From contig CASFZG010000008.1 of NCBI GenBank assembly GCA_949299135.1, positions 1-57,755 on the forward strand: a stretch of DNA of 57,755 nucleotides, written 5' to 3'. Numbering within the stretch: the stretch's first letter is position 1; every line of letters starts with the position of its first letter. The position numbers and the translations under genes were made by a program. The stretch is from an uncultured Phascolarctobacterium sp. (GTDB lineage Bacteria; Bacillota; Negativicutes; Acidaminococcales; Acidaminococcaceae). Of this stretch, positions 8,795-16,415 are shown in pieces. The notes beneath the pieces are model-generated. The model worked only from the letters and a program-made list of their open reading frames with translations, did no database searches and was not told the origin of the DNA.

Positions 8795-9864
8795 GGTTTC
8801 ATTAATTCCTTTGCCCACAGGTCCATATTTCGGTCTGGCATACCAGGTCTGCAAGAATTAATCATATAGGCCCATACAATTTGTTCTCTAAACGGGCTGT
8901 CAACAGATGCCACTCGAAAATAATCGTGTTGTTCTGGCTTAATGCTCTCAACATTCAATGCAACTTTATCAAGTGGTATAAACTCCAATTGTTTGAGGTC
9001 AACTGTCAAATATGGTAACGATTCAGGAAATGCAGGTAGTGAGACATAATTGTTATGATAACCAGCATTCAGATGGCTTGTTATGCTGTTAATCTGACCG
9101 TTAGTAGGGTTATCTCTAGGAGTGTACGAATGAAAAACATTTTTATCGTAACACTTTGCACATAGAGCATGAGTCACTTTATTTTGTGCTATGTCGCAAG
9201 AAGGAGTTAAGATCAAATGATACTCGTCTGGTTCTCCTATTTTCAGCAGGTCATCTTTGGTAGGAGAAACTTTTTTTATGATATCACAAACACACAAAGA
9301 TTTAGCAATAGGAGGACAAATATATTGAATCCATGGTGGTGCATTCTCACTGCAATTCTCATCGAAATAGTTTGACACTCTTTTTGCAAGGACAAAGCGC
9401 ATAACACCGTCTGTAATACCATCTGTCTTGCTCATGGGTATAATTGAATTGAGAGCCACAATAAGTGCATCATTAAAATCGTGTTTTAACGTGGAAATCG
9501 TAGAAACAAATTTTTCAATAGTATCCAGATATTTAATTACCGGATCTTCATCACCTTTTGATTGAATTTTCACCAGATTACTAGAAGTATACTTTTGGTC
9601 CAATGTAATTAAATCTGCATAACCGGAAAAAATAATAACAGGCTTAAATCCGTTTTCCCACATTCTTTCTAATAGGGTGTTACCTTCCATATCGCCTGAT
9701 GCGTCATCTTTCCAATCTAGAACTACCACATCTGGATCAAACTCTGGAAATTCACGATCAAACTGATCAAACGAAATGGGTTTGCATTCCCATCCACTAT
9801 CATCACAATGGTCTTTTATACCTCTGACAGCTTCAGGCCTGTCATCAATTATAAGCACCTTCAT
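8791..9864 (-). CDS. Receiver-domain protein with unassigned C-terminal domain
   Basis: 357 residues. The N-terminal 125 or so form a receiver domain with every key position: acidic pair Asp7-Asp8, phospho-acceptor Asp50 (VVVLDWKD), Ser80 (IIFSGYAD) and Lys103 (KIQSKGDE). The remaining 230 residues match no output domain I recognise. They contain a conserved-looking HLILTPSCDIAQNKVTHALC stretch and several Cys residues (CDI, CAKC), which might bind metal. No HTH or nuclease motif is evident. The start ATG at 9864 follows AAAGGA with 8-base spacing. It lies 22 bp after the GHKL kinase-like gene and overlaps the methyltransferase start, so it is the likely phosphorelay partner of that kinase. 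Confidence 0.8.
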   Translation of the reverse strand: MKVLIIDDRPEAVRGIKDHCDDSGWECKPISFDQFDREFPEFDPDVVVLDWKDDASGDMEGNTLLERMWENGFKPVIIFSGYADLITLDQKYTSSNLVKIQSKGDEDPVIKYLDTIEKFVSTISTLKHDFNDALIVALNSIIPMSKTDGITDGVMRFVLAKRVSNYFDENCSENAPPWIQYICPPIAKSLCVCDIIKKVSPTKDDLLKIGEPDEYHLILTPSCDIAQNKVTHALCAKCYDKNVFHSYTPRDNPTNGQINSITSHLNAGYHNNYVSLPAFPESLPYLTVDLKQLEFIPLDKVALNVESIKPEQHDYFRVASVDSPFREQIVWAYMINSCRPGMPDRNMDLWAKELMKP

Positions 9865-9886
9865 CAGCAATATCCTTTCTCTATAT

Positions 9887-12010
9887 TCATGCTATAGGTA
9901 CATCGAAAACAAAAGTTGCCCCACCCAATGTTCCAGGAACAATAGTTGCTATTTTACCATTATAATAATTCAGTAATTCCGTAACAATCGTTAATCCCAT
10001 TCCTATTCCATGAGGTTTGGCCGTAACTCCAGCATCGAAAATCAACTGCGCATCGCTCTCTTTTATGCCAGGACCATTATCACTTATTGTTATCTGCAGC
10101 CTGTCTTTATTAACAATCTTATATTCAAGTGATATTTGTTTGGAGCCTTGATTGCTTTTCATCCAGTAGCATGCGTTATCAATAAGATTTACAAAAACTG
10201 TCTGCAATTCACCTTCATGCATTCCAATATTGATTTCAGGCACATTATCAATTTTAATGCTGACATCTTTTGCATATTTTTGCCCTTGCACCAGTCTTAC
10301 ACTACTAAGCAAAGTGTTTCGCAATATACATTGATTTTTTCTGTTCCTTAAGTCCGCTCGATACAGAGGCGCAAAACTTTTTGCAACTTCCAATAACCGT
10401 GTATGGCTTTTTCCCGCATCTCTATAGTATTCTTCTGTTCTGGAATCAAACGGAGAATACTCTTTAGAAACACGGCGTAAAAAGCGCTTGATTACTGTCA
10501 TTCCAGTCAAGATTTCATGGAGAATAACAATGGCAACTGACCCAAGAGAAGCGGTTTGGGCATAATATGTAAGCCTGGATTGAAGCGCTTCAATTCCCTT
10601 TTCATTCTGGCTTGAATATTCTCTGACATATTCAAGAATATTCTCATATTTTTCTCCATTGTCTACAGCTCGCTCGATTTTTTGCACAAGCACTTGAGCG
10701 GAAAGCGGTGCCATCAAGCTATTGATGCTTGGCTTTTCACGGTGATCTTCAGTATTTTTATCAGTATTTCTTAGTTTCTCCAATTGAGAAATTACTGTTT
10801 CGACAATTTTGGAAAACTGCTTGTATTCCTCAGTATCAACCAATTTCTCGCGATCCGTTGTGTCCCGTATTTCGGGATTTTCTGACGACGAAACATTAAT
10901 AATTCCAATTATTTGATTAGTGCTTATACGGGTACCGATGCTACTGACACGCCGCAAGTCAATACCAAGCCAATCTTTTGATGCACTCGATTTTGGCAAT
11001 ACCAAAACATCATCACGATATATTGATAAACCTTTATATTGATTGATTGTGTTCCTGATTGCGCGCCTTTTCAAGCCAAAAGTCGAGGTCAAATCTTCCA
11101 AACTATTATTGTCTAAATCCCAACAACGGATTTCAAAAGTAAACTTTCCAGCTCTGTATGAAGGAAGGCTATTTTCCTCCAAAATCAGAACATTCGTATT
11201 GAATCCTCGACTTGCTTCTTCCCATAAAATTTTCCCGTCTCGCGTTTGAGGATTCTGATGCTTGTTTTTGGGCTCAAAAATGTAGTTCCAATTTACTACG
11301 CCATCACTATTCACATCTCCCCAAATCCGATAAGTAGGGTGTTCAATAAAATCTGATGGCTTTATTTCTATTGGAGCATCGTAGAATGGAGAAGTGAGAG
11401 TGATTTCAAATTGATCGACCTTCTTGAATGGAGATATCAGTCTTGATAAATTCTCACGCAGTTCATCAATTTTCTTTTGATCCCATTCGGATGTCAATTT
11501 TCGAATTCTTAAAATTGTTCCAGATTGTTCAAATACACAATCATCATCGTCCAATGTTTCGATTAATATTTTGCAATCATTGACATTATTTGACTCTACA
11601 AAAGAATTCCAGTCCATTTTTGCGTGAAGGAAGTTGTCACCATCACTTTTTGTCCACATGTGCATTATGTTACCAAGCCTTGCAGCAGAAAAACGACCTA
11701 ATCCTTTGTTACCGGAAACCCTCCTGATTTTCCCGTTCCTATAAACAACAGGATTCTTTTCTTTGTAAGGTGTGGCTATAACTGCCCAAGAGTTTTCAAT
11801 TATACCACTAGTCATTCCTAGCCCGTCATCAGTGATTTGGATGTATTTTCCGCGCTTATCCTCGCCGAACTCAACTTGTACATGATATGCAAATGCATCA
11901 TAACAATTTTTCACTAATTCAGTAACAGCAACCGTATCGTTGGTTACCAAATCTGCTCCAAAGGCAGCAAATGCTCTGGGATGAAATTGCATGGATATTG
12001 TTTTTTTCAT
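9887..12010 (-). CDS. Double-GHKL ATPase with histidine-kinase core
   Basis: About 707 residues with two GHKL ATP-binding modules. The N-terminal one resembles MutL/Hsp90/MORC ATPases: ELVKNCYDA near 32-40, ITDDGLGM near 60, GNKGLGRFSAARLG near 100-115. The C-terminal one is of histidine-kinase type: FVNLIDNACYW near 612 (N box), ISDNGPGI near 646 (G1) and HGIGMGLTIV near 669 (G2). Between them, near residue 497, AIVILHEILTGM looks like a dimerisation/phospho-acceptor helix with a candidate His. No membrane segments are seen, so it is probably cytosolic. ATGs at 12016 and 12028 are alternative starts; 12010 has the best spacing (10 bases) from GAGGTG. The gene is intact, AT-rich and followed closely by the receiver protein. 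Confidence 0.85.
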   Translation of the reverse strand: MKKTISMQFHPRAFAAFGADLVTNDTVAVTELVKNCYDAFAYHVQVEFGEDKRGKYIQITDDGLGMTSGIIENSWAVIATPYKEKNPVVYRNGKIRRVSGNKGLGRFSAARLGNIMHMWTKSDGDNFLHAKMDWNSFVESNNVNDCKILIETLDDDDCVFEQSGTILRIRKLTSEWDQKKIDELRENLSRLISPFKKVDQFEITLTSPFYDAPIEIKPSDFIEHPTYRIWGDVNSDGVVNWNYIFEPKNKHQNPQTRDGKILWEEASRGFNTNVLILEENSLPSYRAGKFTFEIRCWDLDNNSLEDLTSTFGLKRRAIRNTINQYKGLSIYRDDVLVLPKSSASKDWLGIDLRRVSSIGTRISTNQIIGIINVSSSENPEIRDTTDREKLVDTEEYKQFSKIVETVISQLEKLRNTDKNTEDHREKPSINSLMAPLSAQVLVQKIERAVDNGEKYENILEYVREYSSQNEKGIEALQSRLTYYAQTASLGSVAIVILHEILTGMTVIKRFLRRVSKEYSPFDSRTEEYYRDAGKSHTRLLEVAKSFAPLYRADLRNRKNQCILRNTLLSSVRLVQGQKYAKDVSIKIDNVPEINIGMHEGELQTVFVNLIDNACYWMKSNQGSKQISLEYKIVNKDRLQITISDNGPGIKESDAQLIFDAGVTAKPHGIGMGLTIVTELLNYYNGKIATIVPGTLGGATFVFDVPIA

Positions 12011-12371
12011 TGTCATAATGCACCTCATAAGTAAGGAGATGGAACTGTGAATTCTCTATTTTATCTGTTAGTAAAAACAGAATATTTTTTCTTGACAGAG
12101 TCAACGAAAGCACAGCAAGATTAAAGTCCTATTGTATGGAATATGCCGATTACACATGCTCCATTTTAGAAGCATTGGGTAAGTTCAGAATTCGACATAT
12201 TGAAAAATGCATACTGGCTCAAGAACATTATGCATTCAATGACGCTTTTAATAAAGCAAAGAATAACAAGTTTATTTTTTGCAATAAAAATGCTAATTCA
12301 GTTACAGAATTGGTTTTGGTCGATATTCTCAATAATCCCTGGCACTATGCAATAGCAATCGTCCACTGCAG
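12011..12371. other. Gene-poor leader region with a TTGAC-type palindrome
   Basis: No convincing gene is seen between the GHKL gene and the small HTH gene. A perfect inverted repeat TTGAC-AGA-GTCAA lies at 12092-12104 and a second, CTGTT-N6-AACAG, at 12065-12080. Both are upstream of the GHKL gene and could be operators for the neighbouring HTH protein. A plus-strand open frame of 80 codons (12136-12378) has no ribosome-binding site and no recognisable homology. Confidence 0.4.
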
Positions 12372-12545
12372 TCATTGATTTTTCTTGAGCCGCTTATCAA
12401 TTGGTTTTTGTGCACTACTAGGAATCGCCCATGATTTTCCAAGTCTCTGCACACCAGCTATTCGCCCTTGCTCACAGAGAACTTGAACTCGACGTTCAGA
12501 AATTCCCCATTTTTGTGCAGTTTCTTTTGCCGTCAAGTATTCCAT
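12372..12545 (-). CDS. Small helix-turn-helix regulator (57 aa)
   Basis: A complete small gene on the reverse strand encoding 57 residues. It starts MEYLTAKETAQKWGISERRV and continues with CEQGRIAGVQRLGKSWAIP. This is the HTH-17/excisionase-like winged helix seen in small regulators that often precede restriction-modification or defence operons. The ATG at 12545 is five bases after AGGTG; the directly preceding ATG is too close to it. It has its own promoter (12577-12605) and is oriented toward the GHKL-receiver-methyltransferase operon, so it is a plausible controller of that operon. It could instead be a leftover Xis-like protein of the element. Confidence 0.75.
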   Translation of the reverse strand: MEYLTAKETAQKWGISERRVQVLCEQGRIAGVQRLGKSWAIPSSAQKPIDKRLKKNQ

Positions 12546-12576
12546 CATAACACCTCATGATTGAATTAACAGTCTT

Positions 12577-12605
12577 ATTATATACGAAATTCCGAATAAA
12601 AGCAA
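12577..12605 (-). promoter_or_regulatory. Promoter of the small HTH gene
   Basis: Reverse-strand TTGCTT (12600-12605) and TATAAT (12577-12582) are separated by 17 bp, close to the sigma-70 consensus. The spacer is AT-rich. It is the best promoter upstream of the HTH-kinase-receiver-methyltransferase set. Confidence 0.65.
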
Positions 12606-12681
12606 TGGAGTTATCTATATCTAAGCACAACAAACCGTATGAGAGATACGCATTCCAAGTAGAAAAGGAGGTAGTTACTTT

Positions 12682-13045
12682 ATGCAGGAAGAAGTCACTC
12701 AGCGCACCGTTGCCCTCTGTGTGGAATCCACCAAACTCTCCGCCGGAATGCTGCAACAGGCCATGAAAAAAGTGCTGGACGAGATGCAGAAAAGAGTGAC
12801 CAGCTACAAGACCAAGATACACCACGGAAAGCAGACCCTCCAGCAGTTGATGAAGCACAACATCAGCGTTTCCAACATCGAGATCACCGACCAGAATATC
12901 TGGACCTTTTCTGCTACCGCCAAGAAGTACGGCATTGACTTCGCGCTGAAAAAGGACGCCAGCAGCGAGATACCCCGCTACCTAGTGTTCTGGATGCCGA
13001 TGTCATCACGGCGTCCTTCCGTGAGTTCTCCGCAAAGAACCTGGA
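12682..13045 (+). pseudogene. pcfB: PcfB family protein (DUF3801), truncated
   Basis: Accessory protein of conjugative elements, thought to work with the VirD4 coupling protein. It starts MQEEVTQRTVALCVESTKLS after AAAAGGAGG. The family features follow (HHGKQTLQQLMKHN, then VSNIEITDQNIWTF and KYGIDFALKKDASS). The frame breaks after RYLVFW near 13000; the expected DADVITASFREFSAKNLEK is read in the next frame. Directly after this, N-terminal VirD4 sequence begins. The C-terminal part of PcfB and the usual start of VirD4 have therefore been lost by a deletion that joined the two genes. Confidence 0.8.
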
Positions 13046-14890
13046 GAAAGACTCTCATCCTCAACCTCCCGTATCTGCTGTTCGTGTATCTCTTTGATAA
13101 GCTCTGCCAGGCGGTGCGCCTTGCGCCCGGTCTTGACACTTCTGAAAAGTTCCTGCATTTGAGCCAGGGCTTTACGGAGGTGTTTTCTTATGCGGCGCCC
13201 AGCCTGCACCCCTAGACCTGCTGATGGACATCGCCGAGGCGATCATTGTCCTGCTAGCGGTGTACGCCAAAGGGAAAACGCCCGCAAATACCGCAAAGTC
13301 ATTGAGTACGGCAGCGCCCGACGGGGCACGGTAGTGGATATTGCCTCCCATGTCGATCCTGTCACCAACTGGAACATCCCTTTGACCCAGACGGAAAAGC
13401 TCACCATGTCCAGCCGACCGAAAAATCCCAAGTACGCCCTGGACAAAAACATTCTGGTCATCGGCGGAAGCGGCAGCGGCAAGACCCGGTTCTTCGTGAA
13501 GCCCTCCCTCATACAGATGCACAGCTCCTATGTAGTCACCGATCCCAAAGAACAGCTTTTGTCCAAAGTGAGGACCATGCTGCTCCGGGGGAGCTCCCAA
13601 GCTGGACGAAAACGGAAAACCCATGCGGGACGCCCGCAGAAAGTTCATCTATGAGCCGTACCACATCAAGATCCTCACCACCATCAACTTCAAAAAGAGC
13701 ATGAAATACAATCCCTTCGCCTACATCCACAACGAAAAGTATATTTTGAAACTGGCCAATGTCATCATCGCCAACACTAAAGGCGACGGAGAAAAATCCT
13801 TGGAAGATTTTTGGGTGAAGACCGAGCGGTTTTTGTACTGTGCCCTGATCGAGTACATCTGGTACGAGGCGAAGCTGGAGGAAAAGAACTTCCTCACACT
13901 GCTGGAACTTATCAACGCATCGGAGTCCAGAGAAGACGACGTGGAATTTCAGTCGCCCGTGGATATTCTGCTCGCCAAGCTGGAGAAGGAACACCTGGAC
14001 TACTTCGCCGTGAAGCAGTACCGCAAATTCAAATTAGCCGTCGGCAAGACCCTGAAATCCATCCTTATTAGCTGCGGCTCCCGCCTTGCTCCCTTCGATA
14101 TTGCGGAGCTGCGGAAAATCATGTCGGACGATGAACTGGAGTTGGATGCCCTAGGCGACCGAAAAACGGTGCTGTTCCTCATTATGAACGACGTGGACAC
14201 CACTTTCAACTTGTTATCGCCATGCTGCAAAGCCAGCTATTCAACCTCTTTTGTGATAAGGCGGACGACGTGTACGGCGGCAGGCTGCCCGTCCATGTGC
14301 GGTGCCTTCTGGACGAGTTTGCCAACATACGGCAGATGCCCAACTTAGACAAGTTGATCGCCACCATCCAGAACCGGGGAATATCGGCTTCTATTATTTT
14401 GCACTCCCAAAGCCAGTTAAAGACCATTTACAAGGACGCCACATATACTATTGTGGGCAACTGCGACACCACCTTGTTTCTGGGAGACAAGGAGAAATCT
14501 ACCCTAAAAGAAATCTCGGAGTTGCTGGGCAAGGAGCCCATCGAGAGTTTCAATCAATCCGAGAACCGGGGCAGCTAGGTTTCCCACGGCCTCAACTATC
14601 AGAAATTAGGAAAGGAACTGATGACTCAGGGCGAGATCGTGATGATGGACGGTGGCAAGTGCATCTTGCAGCTGCGAAAGGCGCGGCCGTTTTTCAGCGA
14701 CAAGTTTGATATAACGAAGCATCCCCGCTACAAATACCTTGCCGACGCCGACAAGAAAAACACCTTTGACATTGAACGGTACATGAAACGCAGACCGGTC
14801 ATCGTGAAACCAGACGAGCCTTTCGATCTGTACGAATTGAAAGCCACCGATCTTGAATCCGACAATTCAACTGAACGAAAGGAACTGTAA
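13046..14890 (+). pseudogene. virD4: VirD4-like conjugal coupling protein (CD1115 family), multiply broken
   Basis: In intact elements this membrane ATPase brings the DNA-relaxase complex to the transfer channel. The first membrane segment (NLPYLLFVYLFDKL) is present, but the frame shifts after 13210. The Walker A block VIGGSGSGKTRFFVKPS survives in the next fragment (13270-13610). A shift near 13620 leads to YEPYHIKILTTINFKKSMKY, and another near 14215 leads to LQSQLFNLFCDKADDVYGG and LLDEFANI. An in-frame TAG at 14576 interrupts the sequence before SHGLNYQKLGKELM. The tail ends at 14890. Several independent lesions make this a clear pseudogene. Confidence 0.88.
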
Positions 14891-14892
14891 AT

Positions 14893-15168
14893 ATGAACTT
14901 TTTTATTAACGCTATCGACGTTTTGCAGACTCTGGTCATCGCTCTAGGCGGCGGCCTGTGCGTGTGATCGCATCAACCTTCTGGAAGGTTACGGCTAGGA
15001 CAACCCTGCCTCCAAAGTCAGGGCATCAAGCAGCTTATGGCGGGCGGCGGCGTTGCCGGCGACAACATATCCGCAGCCATTTTGGGCTGCATGCTATACA
15101 CGCTTCTGTTATGTTACACCTTGTTCAAGACCGGCAGCCTCGCAAAATCCCTGTTCGGTGCTCACTAA
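14893..15168 (+). pseudogene. Maff2 family protein joined to a VirB6-like C-terminal remnant
   Basis: The start MNFFINAIDVLQTLVIALGG is typical of Maff2, a small membrane protein always found between virD4 and virB6 in this element type. A TGA follows at codon 25. The rest of Maff2 (NLLEGYG, then GIKQLMAGGGVA) is scattered over two other frames and then runs into an unrelated hydrophobic tail (AAILGCMLYTLLLCYTLFKT, ending SLFGAH). That tail resembles the end of the large VirB6-type protein that normally comes next. A deletion of nearly all of virB6 is inferred. Confidence 0.7.
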
Positions 15169-15173
15169 AGGAG

Positions 15174-15202
15174 ATGAATAGTTAGGGATTCTATGATACA
15201 AT
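15174..15202 (+). promoter_or_regulatory. Extended -10 promoter of the HNH gene
   Basis: TGATACAAT (TG at 15194-15195, TACAAT at 15197-15202) forms an extended -10 with a weak ATGAAT at -35 and 17-bp spacing. It starts right after the truncated VirB6 tail, so the HNH gene seems to carry its own promoter. Confidence 0.5.
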
Positions 15203-15221
15203 CTTCTCAGGTGGTGATTGT

Positions 15222-15971
15222 ATGGGGCAAATTAAACGGCCAGGTAGCACTGATGGCATTGGTTATTATACTGCTTGGGAAAAATCCTCTGAAAACGGAT
15301 GCATATATTGCGGCAAACCTGCATTTACACGAGAGCATGTGCCATCAAAGGCATTTTTGACAAAGCCATATCCTCAGGATTTGGCGACGGTGCCTGCATG
15401 TTTTGAATGTAATAACGGATTTTCTAGCGACGAAAAATATGTTTCATGTTTTCTGGATATTCTAAAAGAGTCTGTCTATCAAGGCTATACTCGGAGAGCT
15501 GACACTTCCAAACGTTTAAGCGATGACATAAACCTTTCGAATTTAATCGCTGAGCAAATAAAACCGATTGACGGAAAGGTCAAATTTGTTGTTGATGAGA
15601 ATAAACTGCGCCGCATTCTCCTAAAATTAGCGCAAGGTCACGCTGGTTATGAGTTCGACCATATCAATTTTGATAACTCCAATATTACAATATGGTATGA
15701 GTTTGCTTTTAACCTATCCCTAGACATAGAGCAAGAATTTGAAGAAATTCCTGAAATGGCTTTTATGCCCGAAGTGGGGTCAAGAAGCTGTGTAACACCA
15801 TTCATCTTACAAAATGTCGAAACGGGTGAAGCACTCGCTTTTATGCTCTGGAATGAGGTTCAGGAGGACCAATACCGTTACCAGGTGTTTTACAATGAAG
15901 CAGGAGGTGTTTCCGTAAAAATCGTGATATATGAACTTCTGTATGCACGCATAGATTTTGGCTTGAGCTAA
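15222..15971 (+). CDS. HNH-like zinc-finger protein (putative nuclease)
   Basis: 249 residues, uninterrupted. The N-terminal part has a treble-clef zinc site typical of HNH nucleases: CIYC (27-30), REHVPSKAF with His39, then CFECNNGF (Cys60, Cys63, Asn64-65). After this come about 170 residues with no recognised domain, mostly alpha/beta in character (IKPIDGKVKFVV, then YEFAFNLSLDIEQEF). The start ATG follows AGGTGG with 7-base spacing. It is far more AT-rich than the conjugation genes around it, has its own promoter and terminator, and sits exactly between the virB6 and prgI positions. A defence or anti-plasmid role is possible but is inference only. Confidence 0.75.
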   Translation: MGQIKRPGSTDGIGYYTAWEKSSENGCIYCGKPAFTREHVPSKAFLTKPYPQDLATVPACFECNNGFSSDEKYVSCFLDILKESVYQGYTRRADTSKRLSDDINLSNLIAEQIKPIDGKVKFVVDENKLRRILLKLAQGHAGYEFDHINFDNSNITIWYEFAFNLSLDIEQEFEEIPEMAFMPEVGSRSCVTPFILQNVETGEALAFMLWNEVQEDQYRYQVFYNEAGGVSVKIVIYELLYARIDFGLS

Positions 15972-15982
15972 TTTATATATAA

Positions 15983-16014
15983 AGGCAATCGCTATAGCGG
16001 TTGCCTTTTTGTTT
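15983..16014 (+). terminator. Rho-independent terminator after the HNH gene
   Basis: The hairpin GGCAATCGC-TAT-AGCGGTTGCC is followed by TTTTTG, 12 bp after the HNH stop and directly before the prgI ribosome-binding site. It closes the self-contained HNH cassette. Confidence 0.8.
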
Positions 16015-16028
16015 CAAAGAGGTGAGTT

Positions 16029-16415
16029 ATGGCTTATGTAACAATTCCGAAAGACCTGAGCCAGATACAGAGCACGGTCCTGTTCGGGCTGGTCAAACGA
16101 CTAGTGATCTGTTTCGGAGCGGCGGCACTGGTAGGCATGCCGCTTTTCTTTTTGGCAAAAGCGAACCTGGGGACCATCACGGCAGCGCTGTGCATGATTA
16201 TGATGATGCTGCCCTTTTTCCTATTCGCCATGTACGAGAAGAACGGGCAGCCGCCGGAAGTGTTCTTGGGCCATCTCATCCAGAACAAATTCATTCGGTC
16301 TAAGATGCACATCTACCAGACCAACAATCTTTATTCCGCCCTGGTGCAACAATCCCAACTGGAACAGGTGGTGAAGCGGATTGCGAGAAAAGGCAGAAAA
16401 ACCAGCAAAGCGTAA
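16029..16415 (+). CDS. prgI: PrgI family protein
   Basis: Small membrane protein of Gram-positive type IV secretion systems (VirB3-like), expected to sit with VirB4 at the mating channel. The 128 residues start MAYVTIPKDLSQIQSTVLFG, the family signature. Two adjacent membrane segments follow at about 30-52 and 55-75, then a cytoplasmic Lys/Arg-rich tail. It is the only transfer gene of the element that is still fully open. It overlaps the start of the virB4 remnant by about 35 bp. With its partners broken it is unlikely to function in transfer. Confidence 0.88.
   Translation: MAYVTIPKDLSQIQSTVLFGLVKRLVICFGAAALVGMPLFFLAKANLGTITAALCMIMMMLPFFLFAMYEKNGQPPEVFLGHLIQNKFIRSKMHIYQTNNLYSALVQQSQLEQVVKRIARKGRKTSKA

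Noticed and set aside
12136-12378. Plus-strand 80-codon open frame near the HTH gene
   Set aside because: No ribosome-binding site, no recognisable family, and it overlaps the convergent HTH gene stop; kept only as a note on the intergenic region.
13006-13209. Minus-strand frame with a Lys/Glu-rich helical look, possibly an inverted fragment
   Set aside because: The plus strand at the same place gives clear VirD4 sequence (NLPYLLFVYLFDKL), so the minus frame is a shadow.
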